A stretch of 64,000 bases of DNA from Salinirubellus salinus (GCF_025231485.1 NZ_CP104003.1:1612001-1676000), one strand, 5' to 3'. Positions 51,084 through 60,409 are shown, numbered from the stretch's first letter. Numbers and translations: made by a program. The notes: generated by a model not told the origin, from the letters alone.

Positions 51084-51560
51084 ATGAACGACGAGGAACC
51101 GGGGTTCGTGACCGCCGCCGACCTCCGCGACGCCGAGGCGGAGGCCGCCCAGTCGCCAGCCTCGGGTGGCACCGGGGGCGACGGTGCCGGCGGCCAGTTC
51201 CACATCCCCGAACGGCCGAGCCGGACCTACCCGCGCGACGGCGGCGTCGAGTACGTCGGCGGGACGGTGTTCTCACTCTCGCCGGCGACCGACCGGGGCG
51301 ACGAGGCGCTGGCGGACGTGGTCGAGTCGGTGCTCTCGGCCGGGGCGTACCGCTGGGGGGACTGGTTCGACCTGCCGATGCCGCTCTACCTCGTCCACGA
51401 CGACACCACCCACGACACGTTCCGCGTGAGCGTGCGCGACGGCCGGGTGCGACTCCACGTCCTCCCGGAGACGGAGTCGGCGGGGTTGCGGGCCTTCTTC
51501 GAGCGACTCGGCGAGCACGGCGAGTGGGCCGTCGAGCGACGGGTCGAGGACGCACTCTGA
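51084..51560 (+). CDS. Conserved hypothetical protein, haloarchaeal
   Basis: A 158-residue soluble protein. The first half is acidic and low in complexity (up to about residue 55), and the second half has a compact fold beginning FSLSPATDRGDEALADVVES, then GAYRWGDWFDLPMPLYLVHD and TFRVSVRDGRVRLHVLPETE. No family recognised; I see a small alpha/beta domain with a Trp-rich strand. ATG 51084 follows TTTATG, a TATA-like element 36 bases upstream. It is not in an operon. Confidence 0.6.
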   Translation: MNDEEPGFVTAADLRDAEAEAAQSPASGGTGGDGAGGQFHIPERPSRTYPRDGGVEYVGGTVFSLSPATDRGDEALADVVESVLSAGAYRWGDWFDLPMPLYLVHDDTTHDTFRVSVRDGRVRLHVLPETESAGLRAFFERLGEHGEWAVERRVEDAL

Positions 51561-51626
51561 GTCGGGGGCGGGCCCGCCGGCCTCGGACCCACAACCCACA
51601 AGAGCGCCCCCCGCGTCGCCGTGAGT

Positions 51627-52889
51627 ATGACCGTCTCTCGCGTGGTCGAACTCGAGGGCCACATCATCGACTCCGGGATGATGCAGGCCGCGTTCGGCAT
51701 CGTCATGGACATGGGTGGGTCGTTCGACGTCGAGGAGTTCGACGTCGGCCGGACCAAGACCTCCACCTCCTACGCCCGGATGACTGTCAGTGCCGACACG
51801 CCCGAGGAACTCCAGAGCATCGTCCACGAACTCCACCAGAACGGCGCGAACCCGGTCGACCCGCAGGACGTCGACCTCGACCCCGCGCCCCGCGACCAGG
51901 TGGTCCCACAGGGGTTCTACTCCACGACGAACCACCCGACGGACGTCCGCGTGGACGGCGAGTGGATCGCGGTGGAGGACGTCGAGATGGACTGTGCCGT
52001 CGTCGTGGAGCGCGACGGCAACGGCGACCCGGTCCGGGCGTACACGAAGGTGCTGAACGCCATCGAGGCCGGTGACCTCGTCGTCACGGGCGAGGCGGGC
52101 ATCAGGGTCCGGCCACCCGAACGCCCCCGCGACAAGGGCGGGGCGTTCGGTTTCATGCAGGGCGGGGTCTCCGCCGAGCGTCCGTCCGAGTCGACCATCG
52201 CGCAGATCGCCGACGCCATCGTCGAGACCCGGGAGGCCGGCGGCGACGTCCTCGCCGTCTGTGGCCCGGCGCTCATCCACTCGGGGGCGCGGGGAGCCCT
52301 CGCCGAACTCGTCCGCGAGGGGTACGTGACGATGCTCTCGGCGGGCAACGGCTTCGCCGTCCACGACCTCGAACACGACCTCTACGGCACCTCGCTCGGG
52401 ATGGACACCGAGAGCCTCGACCACCCGCGAAAGGGCCACAAGCACCACATCTACACCATCAGCGAGATCATCCGGGAGGGCGGCATCGAGGCGGCCGTCG
52501 AGTCGGGAACCATCGACTCCGGCGTGATGTACGAGTGCGTACGGAACGACCGGCCGTTCGTCCTCGCCGGGTCCATCCGCGACGACGGCCCGCTACCGGA
52601 CACCATCACCGACGCCGTCGAGGCGCAGAACGCCATCCGCGAGCAGGCCCACGAGGCCGACCTCGTGTTGATGCTCTCGACGCTGCTGCACTCGGTCGCC
52701 GTCGGTAACTGTCTCCCGTCGACGACGAAGGTGGTCTGTGTCGACATCAACCCCGCGACGGTGACGCAGTTGCTGGACCGCGGCAGCGCGCAGGCGGTCG
52801 GGATGGTCACCGACATCGGGACGTTCGTCCCCATCCTCACGGAGAAGGTGCTCGCGGCCGAGGCGGAGGCGGCCGCCGGCGACGACTAG
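51627..52889 (+). CDS. TIGR00300 family protein (LOR/SDH-like, putative ornithine cyclodeaminase)
   Basis: A 420-residue protein of the archaeal TIGR00300 family. It begins VSRVVELEGHIIDSGMMQAA and contains the conserved VVPQGFYSTTNHPTDVRVDG stretch (about residue 95), GEAGIRVRPPERPRDKGGAF, the nucleotide-binding region around DVLAVCGPALIHSGARGALA and the C-terminal VDINPATVTQLLDRGSAQAV. Family members are annotated as alternative ornithine cyclodeaminases, converting ornithine to proline, but the exact function in haloarchaea is not proven. ATG 51627 is favoured over GTG 51621 by two codons. Confidence 0.86.
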   Translation: MTVSRVVELEGHIIDSGMMQAAFGIVMDMGGSFDVEEFDVGRTKTSTSYARMTVSADTPEELQSIVHELHQNGANPVDPQDVDLDPAPRDQVVPQGFYSTTNHPTDVRVDGEWIAVEDVEMDCAVVVERDGNGDPVRAYTKVLNAIEAGDLVVTGEAGIRVRPPERPRDKGGAFGFMQGGVSAERPSESTIAQIADAIVETREAGGDVLAVCGPALIHSGARGALAELVREGYVTMLSAGNGFAVHDLEHDLYGTSLGMDTESLDHPRKGHKHHIYTISEIIREGGIEAAVESGTIDSGVMYECVRNDRPFVLAGSIRDDGPLPDTITDAVEAQNAIREQAHEADLVLMLSTLLHSVAVGNCLPSTTKVVCVDINPATVTQLLDRGSAQAVGMVTDIGTFVPILTEKVLAAEAEAAAGDD

Positions 52890-52891
52890 CC

Positions 52892-53161
52892 TCAGACGCC
52901 CGGGACGGTCTCGCGGAACGCCGTTATCTCCTCGCGTGCGGACTGGACCCTCGCGGCCTGTTCCTCGTCCAGCCCCGCGGCGATCTCGTCGAGTTTCAGG
53001 AGGACCGACGCCAGTTTGCCGTGGTCCGGGTCGCGGTCGGCCTCGGCCATCCGGTCGAGGCGGTCGGCGAACCCCCGGAGACGCTCGGCGGCGGTGTCGT
53101 CGCTTGCCTCGGCGGCCTCTCGCAGGTGCTCGCTCGCGGTGGTGAGTCTGGTGCGGCTCAT
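52892..53161 (-). CDS. Small helical protein (DUF7553-like)
   Basis: An 89-residue alpha-helical acidic protein, MSRTRLTTASEHLREAAEAS through GFADRLDRMAEADRDPDHGK and LDEIAAGLDEEQAARVQSAR. The order of heptads suggests a helical bundle or coiled coil. It belongs to a haloarchaeal group without known function, close to DUF7553 from memory. Its convergent neighbour ends two bases after its own stop, so it shares the downstream boundary. Confidence 0.7.
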   Translation of the reverse strand: MSRTRLTTASEHLREAAEASDDTAAERLRGFADRLDRMAEADRDPDHGKLASVLLKLDEIAAGLDEEQAARVQSAREEITAFRETVPGV

Positions 53162-53210
53162 GTCCGGAGCCACACGGTGCCGGGAGAAAACCCTACCGCC
53201 GAGAGGCGGC

Positions 53211-53606
53211 CTACTTGCCCTCGGTCAGCGGCACACAGACGACCGGCATCTCGGTCGTGAGGAGCAGGTCCTGCGCGGTGGAGCCGAACATCAGTTTCCC
53301 CGTCGGCGAGCGCTTGCGGATACCGATGATCAGTTCGTCCACGTCGTTCTTCTCGGCGAACTCGAGCATGTCCTCCTGCGGGCTGTTGCCGCGGACGAGC
53401 TGGTGTGGGTCCACGTTCGGGAGCGCCTCCTCGACCGCGTCGATGGCGTCGCGGCCCTCGAGGACGTCCTCGTCGGAGGTGCCGTCGCCGCCGCGGAGGG
53501 AGTTCACCACGTAGATGGAGTCGTCGTCGGTGGCGCGCCCCTCGAGATACTCGACCAGTCGTTCGCTCGTCGCCACGCTATCCGTACCGACCAGGAAGGT
53601 CGTCAT
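53211..53606 (-). CDS. Universal stress protein
   Basis: A 131-residue UspA-fold protein. The first strand MTTFLVGTDSVATSERLVEY is typical, and the C-terminal part has the ATP-binding glycine pattern in LIIGIRKRSPTGKLMFGSTA followed by TTEMPVVCVP. The first half is short, as in several haloarchaeal members. ATP binding is likely but not certain because the glycine spacing is not perfect. ATG 53606; an upstream extension is low-complexity. Confidence 0.88.
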   Translation of the reverse strand: MTTFLVGTDSVATSERLVEYLEGRATDDDSIYVVNSLRGGDGTSDEDVLEGRDAIDAVEEALPNVDPHQLVRGNSPQEDMLEFAEKNDVDELIIGIRKRSPTGKLMFGSTAQDLLLTTEMPVVCVPLTEGK

Positions 53607-53792
53607 GGTACGACGGGACACGGGGGAGGCTCTTAAAACCGGCCGGTGGTTCCGGTGGCACGGGAGCGCGCGCCGGTGCGTGTTTCGCCGGTACTCCCCG
53701 GCTGTCGGGGTGGGCGGAGCGACTCCGCGGCTCGACCCCGGCAGAGCGTATCGGTACACTTATTACACGATGCCCCCGACAGCAGGGATTGG

Positions 53793-53828
53793 CTCTCGCG
53801 GTACAAACACCTAAGAGTCGTGCGAGAG
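53793..53828. promoter_or_regulatory. Inverted repeat at the crtB promoter
   Basis: CTCTCGC (53793-53799) and GCGAGAG (53822-53828) bracket the stretch where the crtB promoter must lie (crtB starts at 53845). It could be an operator for the carotenoid regulator encoded downstream, but no known Bat consensus could be confirmed. Confidence 0.35.
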
Positions 53829-53844
53829 TACTGTCAACCAGCGA

Positions 53845-54813
53845 ATGGTAGACAGTTCTCAGCTCGCCGAGAGCAAGGAGATACACCGGAAGACGGGTCG
53901 CACGTTCTACTACGCGACCCGTCTGCTCCCCGAGCGGGTGCGGCACGCGACGTACGTCCTCTACGCGTTCTTCAGGGTCGCCGACGAGGTGGTCGACGAC
54001 GTGGAGGCGGACACCTCCCCCGCCGAGCAGCGCCGCCGTCTGGAGGCGATCCGGGAGGCCGCCCTCGGCCGCGAGCCCGACGGCAGCGTCCCCGACGCCG
54101 AGGTGCTGGCCGCCTTCTCCGAACTCCGAGAGCGCTACGGCATCCCCGACCGGGAGGTCGAGGTGTTCGTGGAGGCGATGCTCACCGACATCGAGAAGGC
54201 CCGCTACGAGACCTACGAGGAGCTGGAGACCTACATGCGCGGGTCGGCCTCCGCCGTCGGCGTGATGATGACGTACGTGATGGAACCCGACGAGCCAGAG
54301 GCCGCGATGTCCCACGCCCAGCGCCTCGGCGAAGCCTTCCAGTTGACGAACTTCGTCCGCGACGTGGGCGAGGACATCGTCGAACGCGACCGCATCTACC
54401 TCCCCCGCGAGACGCTCGAGACGTACGGCGTCACCGAGGCACAGATTCGGCGCCGTGAGTACGACGAGGCGTTCGCCGGGGCCGTCGAACACGAACTCCG
54501 GCGCGCGGAGTCCCTCTATCGGGAGGGCGTCGCCGGCATCAAGTACCTCCCCGAGGACTGCCAGCTCCCCGTGCTCACGGCCGCGGTCCTCTACGCGGAC
54601 CACCACCGCCTCGTCCGCCGACTCGACGGCGACACGCTCACCCGGACCCCGGAGCTGTCGCCCCTCCGGAAGGCGCTCCTCGTCGCCAAGACGTGGGCCT
54701 ACTGGCGTTGGCATCGAGACCCCGAGGCCGTGTTCGCCCGCGTCTCCGCGGTGCCGACGACGGCCGAGACGCGTCGCGAACCCGGTCCCGGCGAACCGCT
54801 CGTCGCGCGCTGA
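53845..54813 (+). CDS. crtB: Phytoene synthase
   Basis: Condenses two geranylgeranyl diphosphates to phytoene, the first step of the C40/C50 carotenoid route; 322 residues. The two aspartate-rich motifs are present: RVADEVVDDVEAD (about residue 47) and FVRDVGEDIVERDRIYLPRE; also the family YATRLLPERVRHATYVLYAF and QRLGEAFQLTNF. The next gene, bat, is a light/oxygen-responsive regulator; the other side of the cluster carries cruF, lyeJ and crtD. The C-terminal end is acidic and short. Confidence 0.95.
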   Translation: MVDSSQLAESKEIHRKTGRTFYYATRLLPERVRHATYVLYAFFRVADEVVDDVEADTSPAEQRRRLEAIREAALGREPDGSVPDAEVLAAFSELRERYGIPDREVEVFVEAMLTDIEKARYETYEELETYMRGSASAVGVMMTYVMEPDEPEAAMSHAQRLGEAFQLTNFVRDVGEDIVERDRIYLPRETLETYGVTEAQIRRREYDEAFAGAVEHELRRAESLYREGVAGIKYLPEDCQLPVLTAAVLYADHHRLVRRLDGDTLTRTPELSPLRKALLVAKTWAYWRWHRDPEAVFARVSAVPTTAETRREPGPGEPLVAR

Positions 54814-54940
54814 GCCTCCTCTCACCCACCCGTCCGCTCCGCCATTCGTCGGCCGGGTCACTCGCTCGACACCCGCCGAGTCGGCGGTTTCTGCCCTCCG
54901 CGTACCAACAGTTATCCGTCCGGCGGCCGTCGATTCTACC

Positions 54941-56782
54941 ATGAGAGACGCCCGAGTCCTCGTGGTCGGACGAGACGCCGACTGCGCCGTGGACTCGGGG
55001 AGACGGACGCTCGACGTGGTCAAGGTACGCCGGCCGCGAGCGGCACTCGAACGACTGGACGAGGGGTTCGACTACGTGGTCTGTCACGACTGCACGCCCG
55101 AGGAGGTGGCGGGGTTCGAGACGGCCGCCACCTGTCCCGTACTCGAAGGACTCCCGGAGACGGAGCGCACGCTCGCCGAGCGGGTCGACGCGCTCGTGGG
55201 GGCACTCGAGACGGACGGCGGCGTCTCGCTGGGTCCCCACGCCGAACTCTCGGCGGCGGTGAAGCGGCGCGCGATCGACGCCGCGCCGGTGGGCGTGACC
55301 ATCGCCGACGCCCGCCTCGAGGACTACCCCCTCGTCTACGTCAACGACGGGTTCGAGACGATGACGGGGTACACCGCGTCCGAGGTGCTCGGGCGGAACT
55401 GCCGGTTCCTCCAGGGTGAGGGGACGGACCCGCTCTCGGTCACCCGGTTCCGGGAGGCGCTCGATCGGGCCGAACCGCGGGTCGTCGAGTTGCGGAACTA
55501 CCGGAAGGACGGCAGCCCGTTCTGGAACCGCGTCGAACTCGCACCGGTGGAGGACGAGGCCGGTGCGGTCACGCACTTCGTCGGCTTCCAGATGGACGTT
55601 ACCGCCCGGCGCGAGGCCGAGGCCGAGGTGGAGCGCGAGCGTGCGGACCTGGAGGCGCTGCTCGACCGGGTGAACGGGTTGCTCGGTGACGTGACGGCGG
55701 GGCTGATGGAGGCCTCCAGCAGACGGGCGGTCGAGCGGGCGCTCACGGAGCGTCTCGCCGGGAGCGGCGCCTACCGCGGGGCGTGGGTGGCGACGCCCGA
55801 CCTCGGGAGCGGTCGCCTCGAACCCGGCGCGAGCGTGGGCGTCGAGGACCCGCCGACCGTGTCGCTCGACGGCGACACGCTGGTCGCCCGCGCCCACGGG
55901 ACGGGGGAGCTCGTCTTCGGGACGGGGCGCACGGCCGACGGCGACGAGGAGCCGGTGGCCGCCGTCCCCCTCCAGTACCGGGGGACGACCTACGGCGTCT
56001 GCTGTGTCCACGGGGGCGCGGGGACCACCTTCGGCCAGCACGACCGGGCGGTCTTCCGGGTGCTGGGGCGGGCGGCCGCGACGGCGATCCACGCCATCGA
56101 GGGGCGGCGACTGCTCGGGAGCGACGCCGTCACCGAACTGGAGTTGCGGCTGCCCGAGTCGTTCCCCGCGGCCCTCGCGGCGCGACTGGAAGCGACGCTC
56201 ACCTACGAGGGGGCGGTCTTCGGCGACGACCACGTCCGCACGTTCTACACCGTGGCGGGGGCGGACGCGGCCACGGTGACGGCCGAGGCGGCCCGCGAAT
56301 CCGCCGTGGAAGGCTGTCGAGCCGTCACCGGTGACCCGGACCCGCTGCTGGAGTTCGTCGTCGGCACCGAGTCGCTCGTCTCGGCCATCGCGGACCGGGG
56401 GGCCGAGCTCCGGACCGCGGCGGCCGACGCCGACGGGGTGACGCTCACGCTCTCGCTCCCGGTCGGTGCCGAGACGCGGTCGGTGGTCGAGTCGTTGCGG
56501 GGACGCTTCGGCCCGGTGGAACTCCTCGCCACGCGCGAACGCGACCGCCCGACGCGGACGCGCCCGGAGTTCCGCGAGGAACTGGAGTCGCGGCTCACCG
56601 ACCGGCAGTTGACCGCGCTCAGACTCGCCCACGTCGGCGGCTACTTCGCGCCCACCCGTCGCGCCTCGGGCGACGAACTCGCCGCCGCGATGGGCGTCTC
56701 GCGGTCGACGTTCCACCAGCACCTCCGGGCTGCCCAGCGGAAACTGGTGGACGGCTTCTTCGACCCGGAGAGCGATACCTGA
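54941..56782 (+). CDS. bat: Bacterioopsin-activator-like regulator (Bat) with LOV domain
   Basis: A 613-residue transcription regulator of the Bat family. Layout: a degenerate receiver-like N-terminus (about 1-95), a PAS domain of LOV type (about 105-230) with the flavin-cysteine motif GRNCRFLQGEGTDPLS followed by ELRNYRKDGSPFWNRVELAP, a GAF-like middle (about 245-400), and a C-terminal HTH-10 domain (about 555-605, LTDRQLTALRLAHVGGYFAP and ELAAAMGVSRSTFHQHLRAA). In Halobacterium, Bat drives bop and crtB in low oxygen and light. Here it follows crtB directly, supporting control of carotenoid genes. A TATA-like GTTATCC lies 28 bases before ATG 54941. Confidence 0.9.
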   Translation: MRDARVLVVGRDADCAVDSGRRTLDVVKVRRPRAALERLDEGFDYVVCHDCTPEEVAGFETAATCPVLEGLPETERTLAERVDALVGALETDGGVSLGPHAELSAAVKRRAIDAAPVGVTIADARLEDYPLVYVNDGFETMTGYTASEVLGRNCRFLQGEGTDPLSVTRFREALDRAEPRVVELRNYRKDGSPFWNRVELAPVEDEAGAVTHFVGFQMDVTARREAEAEVERERADLEALLDRVNGLLGDVTAGLMEASSRRAVERALTERLAGSGAYRGAWVATPDLGSGRLEPGASVGVEDPPTVSLDGDTLVARAHGTGELVFGTGRTADGDEEPVAAVPLQYRGTTYGVCCVHGGAGTTFGQHDRAVFRVLGRAAATAIHAIEGRRLLGSDAVTELELRLPESFPAALAARLEATLTYEGAVFGDDHVRTFYTVAGADAATVTAEAARESAVEGCRAVTGDPDPLLEFVVGTESLVSAIADRGAELRTAAADADGVTLTLSLPVGAETRSVVESLRGRFGPVELLATRERDRPTRTRPEFREELESRLTDRQLTALRLAHVGGYFAPTRRASGDELAAAMGVSRSTFHQHLRAAQRKLVDGFFDPESDT

Positions 56783-56959
56783 CTAGTCGGGTGACCCGTT
56801 CATCACCCGAGGGTGAGTCCTACGATACGGGGACGGAGAGACGACTCGAATCGGCGTCAACTTGCGCGCACGTGACGCGCGAGGGCACCCCTGACAGTCG
56901 CCGTTCGCGTCCTCCGTCCCGCTTCTACCGACCACGAGTGACGACGCCGGGCGGTGGGG

Positions 56960-57838
56960 CTACCGGCCGAGCGGCCGGACCGCGCTCCGCACGTCGAAGT
57001 CGAAGCGGTCCGTGTAGAGCAACCCGGCGCCCAGTGCCGCGGCGATGGCGACGGGGACCCACTGCCCGAAGTAGGCGTTGACGACCCCCCAGAGGATGAC
57101 GAACGAGACGAGGTCGTCGAGCATGAACGGGGTCTCCTCGAGGCGGCGACGCAGGCCGGCCCTGTCGAAGCCGAGGTCGAACGCGAGGACGGCCACCGTG
57201 GCCGAGAGCACCCAGCCCGCGTAGTTCGTCCACGGCACCTCGTAGTACGTCACCGCGACGCCGGCGAGGTCGTACTGCCAGAAGCCGAGTGCCACCGCGC
57301 CGGGGTCGAGGACGAGGTCCATCGCGAGGACGGTCCCGATGGTCGCGCCCAGCCTGAGCGGGGTGCTCGCGGCCCGGTCGCCCAGCAGGAGCGAGACCAG
57401 CAGGTAGCTGTTGAGGACGAGGGGGAAGAAGAACACGGGCAGGCCGAGCGGCACCTTCCCGAACAGCATCGGTCCGAGTTCGACGCCGTACTCGAAGGAG
57501 CCGTACGGCCACCCGGTCGTCACCCCGAGCAGTTCGATACCGAACGCGTAGCACGTCAGCAGTCCGAGTGCGATGGCCGCCCGGCGGTCCGTGAGCGGCG
57601 CCACGCCCGCGACCAGCGGGAGGCGCATCACGATGGTCCCGAACAGCACGAGGTACGGGTTGAAGTTCAGCGGGCCGAGCAGCGCCTCGGCCGAGGCCAG
57701 CAGCATCAGCGCGCCGACGGCGGGGAACACGACGGCGATGGTGAACCGGTTCTCGAGGACGAGCGTGTCGAGCGCCCGTTCCACCTCCGCGCGGCTCTCC
57801 GGGAACGACCAGTTCGGCACCGAGAGCGTCCTATCCAT
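56960..57838 (-). CDS. cruF: Bisanhydrobacterioruberin hydratase
   Basis: Membrane enzyme that adds the last hydroxyl groups to make bacterioruberin, 292 residues with about seven helices (DUF422/CruF family). Signatures include FGIELLGVTTGWPYGSFEYG followed by ELGPMLFGKVPLGLPVFFFP, DLVLDPGAVALGFWQYDLAG and VPWTNYAGWVLSATVAVLAF. The start overlaps the end of lyeJ by eight bases and the order crtD-lyeJ-cruF is the classical haloarchaeal C50 operon. Convergent with bat, whose stop lies 178 bases away. Confidence 0.93.
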   Translation of the reverse strand: MDRTLSVPNWSFPESRAEVERALDTLVLENRFTIAVVFPAVGALMLLASAEALLGPLNFNPYLVLFGTIVMRLPLVAGVAPLTDRRAAIALGLLTCYAFGIELLGVTTGWPYGSFEYGVELGPMLFGKVPLGLPVFFFPLVLNSYLLVSLLLGDRAASTPLRLGATIGTVLAMDLVLDPGAVALGFWQYDLAGVAVTYYEVPWTNYAGWVLSATVAVLAFDLGFDRAGLRRRLEETPFMLDDLVSFVILWGVVNAYFGQWVPVAIAAALGAGLLYTDRFDFDVRSAVRPLGR

Positions 57839-58715
57839 ACACGAGCACCCACAGCCCCGCGAGCGTGATGACCATCCCCGTGAGCGTGTTGATGAGCGGG
57901 TACCACCAGTACGCCTCGTCCGGGTCCACGTCCGCGAAGACGATGCCGAAGACGAGCAGGGGATAGAGCAACAGGACCACCGTGAAGAACGGGTGGACGG
58001 TGACGAACGCCGCCGCGGCCAGCAGCCACGCCATCGCGCAGTAGAGGAACGTGTTGAACTCGCCGAGTTCGGTCGCCGTCGTCCGGATGCCGGCGGCCCG
58101 GTCCGGTTCGATGTCCGGGATGGCGCTGAAGGTGTGCATCCCCATCGTCCAGAGCCACCCGCCGGCGATGGCGCCGAGCGGGGGGAGCGTCCCCTCGATG
58201 GCCGTCCACGCCAGCACGCCCGGCAGGATGTAGAGCCCGTTCGAGATGGAGTCGAAGAACGGCACCGTCTTGAACCGGAGCGGCGGGGCCGAGTACTCCG
58301 TCGCGAGGAACAGGTACGCGACCATCACGACGGCCGCCGCCGGCTGGCCGACCCAGAGGAAGTACGGGACGAACGCGAGGCCGGCGAGGCCGGTGACGGC
58401 GACGGCCGCCACCGTGAGCCGCGAGCCGTCGTAGCGAACCTCCTTGTCGTCCTTCTTGGGGTTCTCGGCGTCTACCTCCCGGTCGAAGATGTCGTTGATG
58501 CCGTAGAGGTAGACGTTCGCCGGGACGGCGAAGTACGCGAACAGTACGAGCGAGAGTGGGCTGAACAGTTCGGCCACGCTGTCCGCCGCGAACGCGACGG
58601 CGACGACGACGGGGCCGGCGAGGTAAAGCCAGAACCGGGGGCGCGAGAGGCGCAGGAGGTAGCCGTAGCTGGTGTCCTCCGGCGGCAGCACGCGGTCCAG
58701 CCCGAACTCCGTCAT
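57831..58715 (-). CDS. lyeJ: Lycopene elongase/hydratase (UbiA-type prenyltransferase)
   Basis: Adds C5 units and water to both ends of lycopene on the way to bacterioruberin. It has 294 residues and about eight helices, with the aspartate-rich prenyl-binding motif YLYGINDIFDREVDAENPKK (NDxxDxxxD) and a second motif in SAIPDIEPDRAAGIRTTATE. Such proteins share the UbiA fold, but in this operon context the elongase role is near certain. ATG 58715 gives MTEFGLDRVLPPEDTSYGYL; an upstream in-frame start would overlap crtD. It overlaps cruF by eight bases and is two bases after the crtD stop. Confidence 0.94.
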   Translation of the reverse strand: MTEFGLDRVLPPEDTSYGYLLRLSRPRFWLYLAGPVVVAVAFAADSVAELFSPLSLVLFAYFAVPANVYLYGINDIFDREVDAENPKKDDKEVRYDGSRLTVAAVAVTGLAGLAFVPYFLWVGQPAAAVVMVAYLFLATEYSAPPLRFKTVPFFDSISNGLYILPGVLAWTAIEGTLPPLGAIAGGWLWTMGMHTFSAIPDIEPDRAAGIRTTATELGEFNTFLYCAMAWLLAAAAFVTVHPFFTVVLLLYPLLVFGIVFADVDPDEAYWWYPLINTLTGMVITLAGLWVLVYG

Positions 58716-58717
58716 GC

Positions 58718-60283
58718 TCACCGAACGTCCTCGAGCACGGCGTCGGCGGTGTGTTGCCCACTGATGAGACACATCGGGACGCCGATACCAGGCGTAGTGT
58801 ACGACCCCGTGAAGTAGAGGCCGGGCACCTTCTTGGAGCGGCGGTCAGGGCGGAACAGCGCCGTCTGCCGGAGCGTGTGGGCCATCCCGAGCGCCGTCCC
58901 GGCCATCGAGTTGTACCGCTCGGCGAACTCGCTCACCGTGAACTGCTCCTCGAAGAGGATACGGTCGCGCAGTTCGACACCGGTGTTCTCGGCGATGTCG
59001 TCCAGCACGAGTTCGCGGTACCGCTGTCGGGTCGCCTCGCTGTCTTCGAGGCCGGGCGCGATGGGGACCAGCGCGAACAGGTTCGAGTGGCCCTCCGGCG
59101 CGACGGTGTCGTCCGTCTCACTCGGCACACAGAGGTAGTACGCGGGGTCCTCGGGCCACTCGGGGTCGTCGAATATCTGCTCGAAGTGCGGGTCCCAGTC
59201 CGTCGGCAGGACGAGCGTGTGGTGCGCCAGCGGGTCCACGTCGCCCTCCACACCCATGTACATCAGGAACGCGCTCGGGGCGTAGGTCCGGGACTCCCAG
59301 TAGTCGGCGTCGTACGTCCGCAGGTGTTCGGGCAGGAGTTCCTGTTCGGTGTGTGCGTAGTCGGCGTCGCTGACGACGTAGTCGAACGCGAGTCGCTCAC
59401 CACCCTGTGCAGTGGTCGCGCCGCCGTCCGGCACCGTCGCCGCCTCCGGCGTCTCGTACTCGGGGTCCACGGCGGGTGCGAGTTCGAGTTCGAAGCCGTC
59501 CTTCCGCGAGATGATCTCCGTCACCTCGGCGTTCGTTCGGTAGGAGACGCCGAGTTCCTCGCCGAGTTCGACCAGGGCGTCCACCACTGCCCCGATGCCG
59601 CCGTCGGGGTAGTAGACGCCCATGTTGAAGTCGACGTGGCTCATCATGTTGTAGAGCGCCGGCGTGTTCTTCGGCGAGCCACCGAGGAACACCAGCGTGT
59701 ACTGCATGATCTGCTGGAGTTTGGGGTTCTCGAAGTAGCCCGAGACGTAGTCGTCCATCTTGCCGACGAGTTTCAGGCCGATGGGGGCGGCCTTCATCAC
59801 GTCGAGGTCCACCCAGTCACGGAGGCGGGGCCGGTCCTCGTAGACGAACTGGTTCATCGCCACGTCGTAGTGCGTCTCGGAGGTGTCGAGGTACTCCCGG
59901 AGCTTCTCGCCCGCGCCCTCCTCGTACGCCTCGAACGTCGCGACGTTCTCCTCGACCTCGGGGACGATGTCGACCCGGTCGCCATCCTTGAAGAAGATGC
60001 GGTAGTGGGGGTCGAGCCGCGAGAGCGTGTAGTAGTCGCTCGGCTCCTTGCCGAAGTGTGCGAAGAACCGCTCGAACACGTCGGGCATCAGGTACCAGGA
60101 GGGACCCATGTCGAAGCGGAAGCCGTCGGCCTCCAGTCGGGAGGCACGCCCCCCGAGCTGTTCGTTCTTCTCGAGGACCGTGACGTCGGCACCGGCGTCG
60201 GCGAGGTAACACGCGGTGGAGAGGCCGCCGAAACCACTACCGACGACGCCGACCGAGCGACCGGCCAGCGGGCTGTCTTGCAT
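58718..60283 (-). CDS. crtD: Carotenoid 3,4-desaturase / phytoene desaturase family
   Basis: FAD-dependent carotenoid desaturase of 521 residues. The N-terminal dinucleotide fold is VGVVGSGFGGLSTACYLADA, with NEQLGGRASRLEADGFRFDM and MGPSWYLMPDVFERFF, and the C-terminal family motif GLYFTGSYTTPGIGVPMCLI. Its place at the head of the lyeJ-cruF operon supports the 3,4-desaturase of bacterioruberin synthesis (CrtD) rather than the phytoene desaturase CrtI, although sequence alone does not separate them. The TATA element 27 bases before ATG 60283 shows a leaderless operon start. Confidence 0.92.
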   Translation of the reverse strand: MQDSPLAGRSVGVVGSGFGGLSTACYLADAGADVTVLEKNEQLGGRASRLEADGFRFDMGPSWYLMPDVFERFFAHFGKEPSDYYTLSRLDPHYRIFFKDGDRVDIVPEVEENVATFEAYEEGAGEKLREYLDTSETHYDVAMNQFVYEDRPRLRDWVDLDVMKAAPIGLKLVGKMDDYVSGYFENPKLQQIMQYTLVFLGGSPKNTPALYNMMSHVDFNMGVYYPDGGIGAVVDALVELGEELGVSYRTNAEVTEIISRKDGFELELAPAVDPEYETPEAATVPDGGATTAQGGERLAFDYVVSDADYAHTEQELLPEHLRTYDADYWESRTYAPSAFLMYMGVEGDVDPLAHHTLVLPTDWDPHFEQIFDDPEWPEDPAYYLCVPSETDDTVAPEGHSNLFALVPIAPGLEDSEATRQRYRELVLDDIAENTGVELRDRILFEEQFTVSEFAERYNSMAGTALGMAHTLRQTALFRPDRRSKKVPGLYFTGSYTTPGIGVPMCLISGQHTADAVLEDVR

Positions 60284-60306
60284 ACCTACCTGTTCGTCGT
60301 CCGACG

Positions 60307-60313
60307 TACTAAA
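60307..60313 (-). promoter_or_regulatory. TATA element of the crtD-lyeJ-cruF operon
   Basis: TTTAGTA on the minus strand is centred 27 bases before ATG 60283 and fits a leaderless transcript. Confidence 0.55.
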
Positions 60314-60409
60314 CCGATTGGTCGCGGCGGAGGCCGTGGGCGGTCACCGTGTGCCACGCACGGCCACGGTCCCCCGAAGGCTCATGTCTCCCGCCCGAGG
60401 CGTCGCCGT

